Source: Stutzerimonas stutzeri (GTDB lineage: Bacteria; Pseudomonadota; Gammaproteobacteria; Pseudomonadales; Pseudomonadaceae). From it: a stretch of DNA of 64,000 nucleotides. Position 1 is the stretch's first letter, and each line of letters opens with the position of its first letter. The notes under the pieces were generated by a model that saw only the letters and a list, made by a program, of their open reading frames with translations, made no database searches and had not been told where the DNA came from. Both the position numbers and the translations under genes were made by a program. The DNA lies in contig NZ_POUT01000005.1 in NCBI RefSeq assembly GCF_002890915.1, positions 186,001-250,000 on the forward strand, read 5' to 3'. This document shows positions 16,036-23,299 of this stretch, one piece after another.

Positions 16036-18312
16036 TTACAGGCTGGCGTATTTGCCGCGCAGGCGCTGGCGGATCAGCTCGGCCAGGGTGTTCATCACGA
16101 AGGTGAACATCAGCAGCACCAGGGCGGCGAGGAACAGCACGCGGTAATGGCTGCTGCCCACCTCGGACTCGGGCATTTCCACCGCGACGTTGGCGGCCAG
16201 GGTGCGCATGCCCTCGAAGATGTTCGCCTCCATGATCGGCGTGTTGCCGGTGGCCATCAGCACGATCATGGTCTCGCCCACCGCGCGGCCCATGCCGATC
16301 ATCAGCGCCGAGAAGATGCCCGGGCTGGCGGTCAGCAGTACCACGCGAGTCAGTGTCTGCCAGGGCGTGGCACCCAGCGCCAGCGAGCCGAGGGTCAGGC
16401 TCCGGGGCACGCTGAACACCGCGTCCTCGGCGATCGAGTAGATCGTCGGGATCACCGCGAAGCCCATCGCCAGGCCGATCACCAGGGCGTTGCGCTGGTC
16501 GAACGGGATGCCCATCTCGTTGGACAGCCACAGGCGCATGTCGCCGCCGAAGAACCAGTTCTCCAGGTGGCCGCTGATTTCCAGCGAGCCGAAGCCGATC
16601 AGCAGGATCACCGGAATCAGCAGTACCGCTTCCCAGCCATCCGGGATCGCCAGGCGCACGCCCTGCGGCAGCCGGCTCCAGGTCCAGGCGGCGAAGAGGA
16701 TGCCCAGCGGCATCAGCAGCAGCAGGCTGAAGATGCCCGGCAAATGGTTCTCCAGGAACGGCGCGAGGAACAGGCCGGCGAAGAAGCCGAGGATCACCGT
16801 CGGCAGCGCCTCCATCAGCTCGATCACCGGCTTGACCTTGCTGCGCAGCGACGGTGCCATGAAGTAGGCGGTATAGAACGCCGCGCAGATCGCCAGCGGC
16901 GCGGCCAGCAGCATCGCGTAGAACGCCGCCTTGAGCGTGCCGAAGGCCAGCGGCGCGAGGCTCAGCTTGGGCTCGAAGTCGCTGTTGGCGGAGGTCGACT
17001 GCCAGACGTAGTCGGGCTCGGGATAACTCTCGTACCAGACCTTGCCCCACAGCGCGCTCCAGGAGATTTCCGGGTGCGGGTTGTCGATCACGAAGCGCTG
17101 CAGCCCCTGCTGGGACTCCACCAGCAGGCGGGTCGCCCGCGGCGACATGGCGGCCAGCGCGGCGCCCTCGGCGACCTGTTCCCGGACCAGGGTGCGGTGC
17201 GCGGTGCTGTGGAAGACGCCCAGGCTGCCGGCATCGTCCAGGGCGAGAAAGCCCTTGCGACGCTCTTCCGGCAGGATCTGGCGGATCGGGCTGCTGCCCA
17301 GCTTGAAGTTGCGCACGTTCTTCAGCTCGGCCTGGCCGTCGGCGCCACGCACCATGAACCACTGGCCGATGCCGCCCTTGGAATCGCCGATCATCAGCGA
17401 GATGCCGCCCAGCAGCGGGCTGGTGCTGGTGATCTCGCGGCTGTCGCCGACCAGCTTGTAGCGGCCGTTGAGCTGCTTGCGGCGCAGGTCGAAGACGTCC
17501 GCGCTGGACCTGCCGCTGATGGCGTAGAGCCAGGCATGGCGGGGATCGATCAGTAGCTGGCGGATCGGTTCGGCCAGCTGCGGCAGATCCAGGCGCTCCT
17601 GCTCCAGGCTCACTTCGCCGGTCAGCAGGTTCTCGCTGCTGCTGATGCGCTGCGCGTGCAGCGCGGTACCGGTGGCACCGGCGACCAGCAGGGTCTTGCC
17701 GTTGAGGCTGATGGCCGCCCGCTCGATCGGACGGCCTTCGGGGTCGAGCTGCAGCGGCTCGTTGCCGAACGGATAGGCGAGTTCGGGGGTGATGGTCTTC
17801 TGGTTGTTCGGGTAGCTGACCTTGTAGTTGTGCTCGACCACCAGCGCCTGCCCATTGTCCAGGCCCAACACCAGCCGGCGCGTACCGGGCGTGTCCTGGC
17901 CCACCGAGACGATATGGCTGCCGGCCGGCAGCGGCAGGGCCTGGCTCGACAGCAAGGTGCCCTCACGCAGGCTGAAGAAGCGCGCCTGGCCATCGGCGCC
18001 CAGGCGCAGGGCCACCTGGTTCTGCTCCTCGATGGCCAGCAGCAGCGGCGCACCGGCCTCGGCCAGCCAGGCCGGCTGCTGGGCCGCGCGGGCCTCCAGC
18101 TCGGCGCCCTGGAACATCGGCAGGACCACCTGCGCCAGGTAGAAGAAGATCAGGGTGATGGCACCCAGCACGGCCAGCCCACCGATGGACACGTACCAGC
18201 GTGCCAGGTGGTCTTTCAGCGCCCGGATACGGCGTTTGCGCTTGAGCGACGACGTGTTGAAGTCCAGCCGTTGCACATCGGAATTCGCGGTCATGTTCTC
18301 TATGTCGTTCAT
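16036..18312 (-). CDS. pstC: Phosphate ABC transporter permease PstC (758 aa, enlarged)
   Basis: Second permease of the Pst complex. It has one membrane helix at about 40-65, then a periplasmic insertion of some 350 residues with beta-propeller-like character. The permease core follows at about 450-755, including the EAA loop GSLALGATPWQTLTRVVLLT. It is more than twice the size of the E. coli protein, matching the long Pseudomonas form. The start at 18312 is supported by AGGA about 8 bp upstream; an internal ATG at 18294 is an alternative. A PhoB-box array with a -10-like hexamer lies 40-85 bp upstream, so pstCAB-phoU probably has its own phosphate-regulated promoter. Confidence 0.94.
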   Translation of the reverse strand: MNDIENMTANSDVQRLDFNTSSLKRKRRIRALKDHLARWYVSIGGLAVLGAITLIFFYLAQVVLPMFQGAELEARAAQQPAWLAEAGAPLLLAIEEQNQVALRLGADGQARFFSLREGTLLSSQALPLPAGSHIVSVGQDTPGTRRLVLGLDNGQALVVEHNYKVSYPNNQKTITPELAYPFGNEPLQLDPEGRPIERAAISLNGKTLLVAGATGTALHAQRISSSENLLTGEVSLEQERLDLPQLAEPIRQLLIDPRHAWLYAISGRSSADVFDLRRKQLNGRYKLVGDSREITSTSPLLGGISLMIGDSKGGIGQWFMVRGADGQAELKNVRNFKLGSSPIRQILPEERRKGFLALDDAGSLGVFHSTAHRTLVREQVAEGAALAAMSPRATRLLVESQQGLQRFVIDNPHPEISWSALWGKVWYESYPEPDYVWQSTSANSDFEPKLSLAPLAFGTLKAAFYAMLLAAPLAICAAFYTAYFMAPSLRSKVKPVIELMEALPTVILGFFAGLFLAPFLENHLPGIFSLLLLMPLGILFAAWTWSRLPQGVRLAIPDGWEAVLLIPVILLIGFGSLEISGHLENWFFGGDMRLWLSNEMGIPFDQRNALVIGLAMGFAVIPTIYSIAEDAVFSVPRSLTLGSLALGATPWQTLTRVVLLTASPGIFSALMIGMGRAVGETMIVLMATGNTPIMEANIFEGMRTLAANVAVEMPESEVGSSHYRVLFLAALVLLMFTFVMNTLAELIRQRLRGKYASL

Positions 18313-18351
18313 GCCAGGGTTCCTGGGCCTGAGCGGCCCTTCGGGACGCCT

Positions 18352-18396
18352 AATTTAGTGAATCCGTGTGACAGAAAAATTACAGCTAGGTGACGC
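18352..18396 (-). promoter_or_regulatory. Pho-box promoter of pstC
   Basis: Read on the minus strand there are three 7-bp units at exactly 11-bp period: GCGTCAC (18390-18396), CTGTAAT (18379-18385) and CTGTCAC (18368-18374). Ten bases after the last unit lies TAAATT (18352-18357), a -10-like hexamer. The two central units match the Pho-box consensus well. The geometry, including the 10-bp gap to the -10, is the same as in the pstS promoter of this window. Confidence 0.75.
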
Positions 18397-18402
18397 GCCG
18401 AA

Positions 18403-18463
18403 GCCCGCCAGCGCGTATCGCGTGGCGGGCCCCTGCGCGAGGCCGGCACTTGTGCCGCCGGCC
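18403..18463 (-). repeat. Two GC-rich hairpins downstream of pstS
   Basis: GCCCGCCA (18403-18410) pairs with TGGCGGGC (18423-18430). GGCCGGCA (18441-18448) pairs imperfectly with the sequence ending at 18463. Both lie between the palindromic element after pstS and the pstC Pho boxes. They could end or attenuate pstS transcripts, but no U-run follows either stem. Confidence 0.45.
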
Positions 18464-18475
18464 GCTGCAAACCTT

Positions 18476-18616
18476 AGAACCTATTTACGATCTCGCGAGC
18501 TAGAGCCCTGCAAGGCAAAAACAGGCGAGGAAGCGGAGTTTACGAGTGTAAATGAGCATTCCGAGCCTGTTTTTAACGCAGCAGGGCCGACGCGCAGCAG
18601 ATCGTAGACAGGTTCT
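18476..18616. repeat. 141-bp palindromic MITE-like element between pstS and pstC
   Basis: The ends AGAACCTATTTACGATCT and the complement of 18599-18616 match at 16 of 18 positions. Inner segments also pair: GCCCTGC with GCAGGGC, AAAAACAGGC with GCCTGTTTTT, and TTTAC with GTAAA around a 4-base centre. The element is thus one long interrupted palindrome with no coding capacity. Its right end is the first base of the pstS stop triplet. It resembles short non-autonomous repeats seen in Pseudomonas genomes; I do not recognise a named family with certainty. Confidence 0.75.
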
Positions 18617-19581
18617 TACAGACCCAGGTCCTGCAGCGTCTTATCCACCACCTTCTTCGGCAGCGGGATATAGCCGTCCTTGACCACGACGTCCTGGCCC
18701 TGCTTGGACAGCACCAGCTTGAGGAACTCGGTGTCGATCGGGCTCAGCGGCTTGTTCGGCGCCTTGTTCACGTAAACGTAGAAGAAGCGCGCCAGCGGGA
18801 ACTTGCCAGCCAGGGCGTTTTCCTCGTTGGCTTCGAAGGCCTCGCCGCCCTTGGACAGCGGTACGGCGCGGACGCTGGAGGTCTTGTAGCCGATACCCGA
18901 GTAGCCGATGGCGTTCAGGGTGCTGGAAATCGACTGCACCACCGAGGCCGAACCCGGCTGCTCGTTGACGTTGGACTTGAAGTCACCCTTGCACAGGGCT
19001 TCTTCCTTGAAGTAGCCGTAGGTGCCGGATACCGAGTTGCGACCGAACAGCTGGATCGGCTTGCTCGCCCACTCGCCGGTCAGGCCCAGCTCGCCCCAGG
19101 TCTTGATGTCCTGCTCGCCACCGCACAGGCGGGTGCTGGAGAAGATCGCGTCGACCTGCTCGATGTCCAGGGACTTGATCGGGTTGTCCTTGTGCACGAA
19201 CACCGCCAGGGCGTCGATGGCTACCGGTACGGCGGTCGGCTTGTAGCCGTATTTCTCTTCGAAGGCCTGGATCTCGTTATCCTTCATCGGACGGCTCATC
19301 GGGCCCAGGTTGGAAGTGCCTTCGGTCAGCGCCGGCGGTGCGGTGGAGGAACCGGCCGCCTGGATCTGGATGTTGACGTTCGGATAGCTGCGCTTGAACT
19401 CTTCGGCCCACAGCGTCATCAGGTTGGCCAGCGAATCGGAACCGACGCTGGAGAGGTTGCCGGAAACACCGGACGTCTTCTCATAGCTCGGCAGCGCCGG
19501 GTCTACCGCGGCCACCGCGCTTGCAGCGCCCACGCCAGCGGCAACGAAGGTCAGGGCCGCCATCAAACGATTCAGTTTCAT
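18616..19581 (-). CDS. pstS: Periplasmic phosphate-binding protein PstS (321 aa)
   Basis: High-affinity phosphate receptor delivering phosphate to PstC/PstA. An N-terminal signal peptide (about 1-25, ending SAVAA) is followed by the binding-protein fold. Phosphate-site motifs include [27 protein letters not shown] and GRNSVSGTY. The start ATG at 19581 follows GGAG at 6 bp. Upstream is a four-unit PhoB-box array, so expression should rise strongly under phosphate limitation. It is separated from pstC by about 300 bp of repeats and a second Pho promoter, which would allow excess PstS over the membrane subunits. Confidence 0.96.
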   Translation of the reverse strand: MKLNRLMAALTFVAAGVGAASAVAAVDPALPSYEKTSGVSGNLSSVGSDSLANLMTLWAEEFKRSYPNVNIQIQAAGSSTAPPALTEGTSNLGPMSRPMKDNEIQAFEEKYGYKPTAVPVAIDALAVFVHKDNPIKSLDIEQVDAIFSSTRLCGGEQDIKTWGELGLTGEWASKPIQLFGRNSVSGTYGYFKEEALCKGDFKSNVNEQPGSASVVQSISSTLNAIGYSGIGYKTSSVRAVPLSKGGEAFEANEENALAGKFPLARFFYVYVNKAPNKPLSPIDTEFLKLVLSKQGQDVVVKDGYIPLPKKVVDKTLQDLGL

Positions 19582-19628
19582 ACCTTGCTCCTAGCAGGTG
19601 TGTGCTCGAGTGTGTTGGAACGGGGGCC

Positions 19629-19684
19629 AGTATCTGCAGGCCGTATGAACACTCTATGAAACCCATGTGACAATCTGGTGACGG
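19629..19684 (-). promoter_or_regulatory. Pho-box promoter of pstS
   Basis: Four 7-bp units with 4-bp spacers read on the minus strand: CCGTCAC (19678-19684), TTGTCAC (19667-19673), GTTTCAT (19656-19662) and TGTTCAT (19645-19651). Ten bases downstream lies GATACT (19629-19634), a -10-like hexamer. This is two tandem Pho boxes replacing the -35, as expected for PhoB activation. Confidence 0.82.
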
Positions 19685-19800
19685 CGAGCAAAACGGCACC
19701 GCGCCGGTCGCTGCCCCGCCAAGCAGCCGTTATACTCGGCTTTCGCCCGCCCTAGCGCGGGCTTTTCGCGCCAGAAAAACAATCGCCGCGAGTCCGACCG

Positions 19801-20202
19801 ATGAAAGAATACGAACAGGAAGATCCGATCCCCCAGGGCGACCTGGCCTTGCAGCTCACCGCGTTGCCGCGGGAGACCAATGGTTTCGGCGACATCTACG
19901 GCGGCTGGCTGGTCTCGCAGATGGACCTGGCCGGTACGGCCATGGCCAGCCGCGTGGCCGCCGGACGGGTAGCCACGGTGTCCATCGACCGTATGGCCTT
20001 CATGGTGCCGGTGGCGGTCGGCGCACAGCTTTCCTTCTATACCCAGACGCTGGAAGTCGGCCGCAGCTCGATCCGCATGCTGGTCGAGGTCTGGAGCGAC
20101 GATCCGCTGTCCAGCGAATGGCGCAAGGTCACCGAGGCGGTGTTCGTCTTCGTCGCCATCGACGGCAGCGGCCGCACCCGCCCGGTACTGCCGCGCCGCT
20201 GA
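19801..20202 (+). CDS. Acyl-CoA thioesterase, YciA-like hot-dog fold (133 aa)
   Basis: Cytoplasmic hydrolase of acyl-CoA thioesters. The short single hot-dog domain contains the family elements TNGFGDIYGGWLVSQMDLAG and ATVSIDRMAFMVPV, consistent with YciA-type enzymes. The protein has normal length. It is divergent from the pst cluster and convergent with a diguanylate cyclase whose stop lies 10 bp away. Substrate chain length cannot be read. Confidence 0.9.
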   Translation: MKEYEQEDPIPQGDLALQLTALPRETNGFGDIYGGWLVSQMDLAGTAMASRVAAGRVATVSIDRMAFMVPVAVGAQLSFYTQTLEVGRSSIRMLVEVWSDDPLSSEWRKVTEAVFVFVAIDGSGRTRPVLPRR

Positions 20203-20211
20203 ATGACCGCC

Positions 20212-21411
20212 TCAGGCGAACGCCAGGCGGTCGGCGACGACGAAGCGGTTCTTGCCCGTCGTCTTGGCCCGGTACAGCGCCGTATCGGCGCAGTGATAAA
20301 GCTGTTCGGCCTGCTGGTCGTCCTGCAGCGTGGCGATACCGATGCTGACCCCCACCCGTGACAGGGCGGCGCGCGGATGCGCGATATCGAGCGCCGCCAG
20401 CGCCGTCACCAGCTGCCGGGCGATGCGTTGCGCCGCCGCGCTGTCGCAATCGTAGAGCAGCAACGCGAATTCCTCGCCGCCGACGCGCGCCGCCTGGTCC
20501 AGCGGGCGCCGGGCGAAACCGGCGAGCAGCTCGCCGAACGTGCGGATCAGGGCATCGCCGGCCGGATGGCCGAGGGCATCGTTGTAGGCCTTGAAGTCGT
20601 CCAGGTCGAGCAGCAGCAAGGTCAGTGGCAGGCGATCCCGGCGCGCCTGGGCGATGCGCTGGCGCAACGCCAGGTCGTGGCTGCGCCGGTTCGCCAGGCC
20701 GCTCAGGGCATCGTGCTCGGCGACCCAGCCCAGCATCTTGCGCATCAGGAACTGGTCGCGCTGGGAATACTCGTGAACGTAACGGCTGATGCCGCCGATG
20801 ATCAGCAGCAACAGGTAGTAGCTGACCGCGATCCAGTGCTCGGGCATCTGCTCCGAAGACAGGATCAGACTGGCCATCAAGACATCCGCCAGCACGATCA
20901 GCAGCGCGCACAGCAGTGCCCACCAGAAGGTCACGCCGAGGAAGAAGAACGAACTGACGATCAACAGCCCGGCGCCGTAACGGAAATTCAACGCCGACTC
21001 GAGCGCCTCGAACTGGACGTCGATCAGCGCCGCCACGATGCCGATCAGCACCAGCAGCAGCGGAAAGATCCGGTTCGCCTGGGCCCGGAAGGCACGGCTG
21101 TAGAACGTCAGCACCAGCACGATGGCGCCGGGGGCGATCTGCACGCTGCGCAGCAAGGTCAGCGTGCCCAGCCAGCCGGTGTCGGCGATATCGAAGAACG
21201 TGCGCTCGCAGTAGAGATAGCCCGAGACGGCGACGATCAGCAGCAGTGCGGCGAGGCGTTGCGAGATTCGCGCATGGCGGTCGAGATAGCGACGAAACTC
21301 CTGCTCCAGCGCCGGCGTGAACCTGAGCAGGCGGAAGCCGCCATGCAGCTGGCGGCCATAGGGCGTGTCGCGAAACCCCTCTGCGGAAGAGTGCTCGTTG
21401 GTATATCGCAT
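20212..21411 (-). CDS. Membrane-bound diguanylate cyclase (399 aa)
   Basis: Makes cyclic di-GMP. About six hydrophobic helices (roughly residues 50-215) form an N-terminal sensory or membrane module, followed by a GGDEF domain. The active-site loop is GGEEF, and an inhibitory-site RxxD (RPLD) lies five residues before it, so product inhibition is likely. The residues needed for catalysis appear intact. No clear ribosome site precedes the ATG at 21411, so the true start could differ slightly. The input signal is unknown. Confidence 0.9.
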   Translation of the reverse strand: MRYTNEHSSAEGFRDTPYGRQLHGGFRLLRFTPALEQEFRRYLDRHARISQRLAALLLIVAVSGYLYCERTFFDIADTGWLGTLTLLRSVQIAPGAIVLVLTFYSRAFRAQANRIFPLLLVLIGIVAALIDVQFEALESALNFRYGAGLLIVSSFFFLGVTFWWALLCALLIVLADVLMASLILSSEQMPEHWIAVSYYLLLLIIGGISRYVHEYSQRDQFLMRKMLGWVAEHDALSGLANRRSHDLALRQRIAQARRDRLPLTLLLLDLDDFKAYNDALGHPAGDALIRTFGELLAGFARRPLDQAARVGGEEFALLLYDCDSAAAQRIARQLVTALAALDIAHPRAALSRVGVSIGIATLQDDQQAEQLYHCADTALYRAKTTGKNRFVVADRLAFA

Positions 21412-21581
21412 CGGGAGGAAGCTCGCTGTTTCGGCAAAAGCATGATATCACCTGGCCATTATTCGATTGAATGCATTCCGACCGGCGTAACGATGGCAAA
21501 GGCGCCGGATGCTGGGCGGAGGCTTGCACTGGCCGTTACCAGCATCGAAGATTCGCTCCACATGCATTGCTGGATGTATCC

Positions 21582-22490
21582 GTGACCGCCCTCTTGCTTG
21601 CCCTCTGGCCCCTGTTCGCCCTGATCGTCGCCGGCTACTTCCTGCGCCTGCGCGAGTTTCCCAGCGACGCCTTCTGGCCCGGTGCCGAACGCCTCAACTA
21701 CTTCATCCTGTTCCCTGCCCTGCTGTTCAGCAGCCTGGCCACCGCGCCGCTGGACAACCCCGCCCTGCCACGCCTGGCCGCCGCCGTGATGCTGGCGCTG
21801 GGCCTGGCGTGGCTCGGCCTGCTGGCCCTCAAGCGCCTGCGCGGCTGGCCGGCGGCGCGCTTCGGCGCGCTTACCCAGGGTGCACTGCGCTTCAATACCT
21901 ACCTGGGGCTGGCCGCGGTCGGCAGCCTGTTCGGCAAGGAAGGCCTGGCGCTGGCGGCGCTGATGCTGGCGCTGATGGTGCCGACGGTGAACGTCATGTC
22001 GGTCTGGGCGCTGACCGCCGAACGCGGCGTCAGCGTGCGTTCGCTGCTGCTGCCGATCATGAAGAATCCATTGATCCTGGCCTGCCTGGCCGGCGCGCTG
22101 GTCAACTTCTCCGGCCTCGGCCTGCCGGGCGGCAGCGATCGCCTGCTCGGCCTGCTGGCCGCCGCCAGCCTGCCGCTGGGCCTGCTCTGCGTGGGCGCGG
22201 CGCTGAAACCGCAAGAGCTGAGCGGGGAAGTTCCGGCACTGGGCTGGAACAGCGCGCTGCGCCTGCTGGCGGTGCCATCGCTGACCTATGCGGTGGCACG
22301 CCTGCTCGGCCTGCCGGAGATGGAGACCACCATCCTCGTGCTGTTCTTCGCCCTGCCCACGGCGCCGACCGCCTACGTGCTGACCCGCCAGCTCGGCGGC
22401 GACAGCCACCTGATGGCCGGCATCATCACCCTGCAGACCCTGCTGGCCGCGGCGAGCCTGCCGTTGCTGTTGACGTTGCTCAACGGCTGA
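21582..22490 (+). CDS. AEC-family (auxin efflux carrier-like) transporter (302 aa)
   Basis: Inner-membrane permease of about ten helices in two five-helix halves, the size of MdcF/YfdV-type carriers. It contains the usual unwound-helix signatures (FRFNTYLGLA-like ALRFNTYLGL, and PTAPTAYVL near the C-terminus). I chose the GTG at 21582 because it begins directly before helix 1 and gives family length. The open frame continues about 37 codons upstream with no membrane or conserved character. The substrate is unknown; organic anions are typical. Confidence 0.86.
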   Translation: MTALLLALWPLFALIVAGYFLRLREFPSDAFWPGAERLNYFILFPALLFSSLATAPLDNPALPRLAAAVMLALGLAWLGLLALKRLRGWPAARFGALTQGALRFNTYLGLAAVGSLFGKEGLALAALMLALMVPTVNVMSVWALTAERGVSVRSLLLPIMKNPLILACLAGALVNFSGLGLPGGSDRLLGLLAAASLPLGLLCVGAALKPQELSGEVPALGWNSALRLLAVPSLTYAVARLLGLPEMETTILVLFFALPTAPTAYVLTRQLGGDSHLMAGIITLQTLLAAASLPLLLTLLNG

Positions 22491-22505
22491 GAGCCTGAGG
22501 TGGTT

Positions 22506-22958
22506 TCAGCGCACCACCTGAGTCCTGAGCAGCCGCAGCAGGCCGACGGCGATGGCCACGCCGAGCGCCAGCATGACCAGCATCGGGCCCAGATGGCCGA
22601 CCAGTTCCTGCAGCCAGACCAGGCCCTGGCGCACCACGGCGATGCCGAAGCGCATGCGCCCGGTGTCCTCGACGACATAGGCGCCTTGCTGCCAGATCTC
22701 GTAGGCGGCGTGCAGCGGCAACAGCGCCAGTGGCAGCAGCAGCAGGCACAACCAGTAACCGGTACGCCGCCGCGGGCCCAGCAAGCCCCAGGGTTGGTAG
22801 AAGGCGCGGATCAGCTGGAAGAAACAGAACGCGTAATAGGCTGTCAGCAGCACGAAAAAGCCGCTGCTCAGCCCCGGCTCGGCCAGCGCCGCCAGGATCG
22901 CGACGCCGCCCAGCAGCAGGCTGAGCAGCGCCCAGATCGCGAAGAATATGCTTTTCAT
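22506..22958 (-). CDS. Small integral membrane protein, unknown function (150 aa)
   Basis: I do not recognise a family. Three to four hydrophobic helices are visible (about 5-27, 33-52, 68-90 and 122-142), with a short loop containing RRRTGYW. The ATG at 22958 is supported by AAAGGACAGGGA immediately upstream; a longer open frame exists but lacks a ribosome site. It is convergent with the AEC transporter. Confidence 0.65.
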   Translation of the reverse strand: MKSIFFAIWALLSLLLGGVAILAALAEPGLSSGFFVLLTAYYAFCFFQLIRAFYQPWGLLGPRRRTGYWLCLLLLPLALLPLHAAYEIWQQGAYVVEDTGRMRFGIAVVRQGLVWLQELVGHLGPMLVMLALGVAIAVGLLRLLRTQVVR

Positions 22959-23299
22959 TCCCTGTCCTTTACCGTCGGTTCGCGGCAAAAGCGCATCGGA
23001 ACAGAATTCGTCGGGCGATACGTTCAACCGCTTCACGGAAACGGGGTGAAGCGATCGGCGTTTCGATGATGGTGCCTGGGGTGTACGGCTAACGGACGCC
23101 GTAGGTTGGGTTGAGGAGCGAAGCGACGAAGCCCAACAGCTTCGTACCGATCCCGGTTGGGCTTCGCTGCGCTCAGCGCCAACCTACCCGGAACGCCCGA
23201 CCGCTCGAACATCGGTGAGGCAGGCCGCCCAACGGGGATCGGAACGCTCGGCAAGCGATTTGCCTGCACAGGCCTGTCCCAAGCCAGCAACCACATTCC
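22959..23299. other. 341-bp gap between membrane protein and recD
   Basis: It holds the promoter side of the small membrane protein, one inverted repeat pair (23101-23187) and the downstream side of recD. I see no gene, and no U-tract terminator for recD. Confidence 0.6.
23101..23187. repeat. Inverted intergenic repeat pair, GTAGGTTGGG family
   Basis: GTAGGTTGGGTTGAG at 23101 and GAAGCCCAAC ending at 23137 are mirrored by GTTGGGCTTCGCTGCGCTC (23156-23174) and CCAACCTAC ending at 23187. This is the cleanest copy of the family also found at 2355-2502 and 55055-55197. Confidence 0.8.

Noticed and set aside
14497..17556. Plus-strand open frame of 1019 codons opposite pstA and pstC
   Set aside because: It spans two real genes and the gap between them, with low-complexity His/Gln/Arg sequence. 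It is a GC-driven shadow frame.
19745..19762. GCCCGC/GCGGGC stem followed by TTTT before the thioesterase gene
   Set aside because: It is short and no plus-strand gene lies upstream to terminate. It may be part of a 5' leader, but there is not enough to call it.
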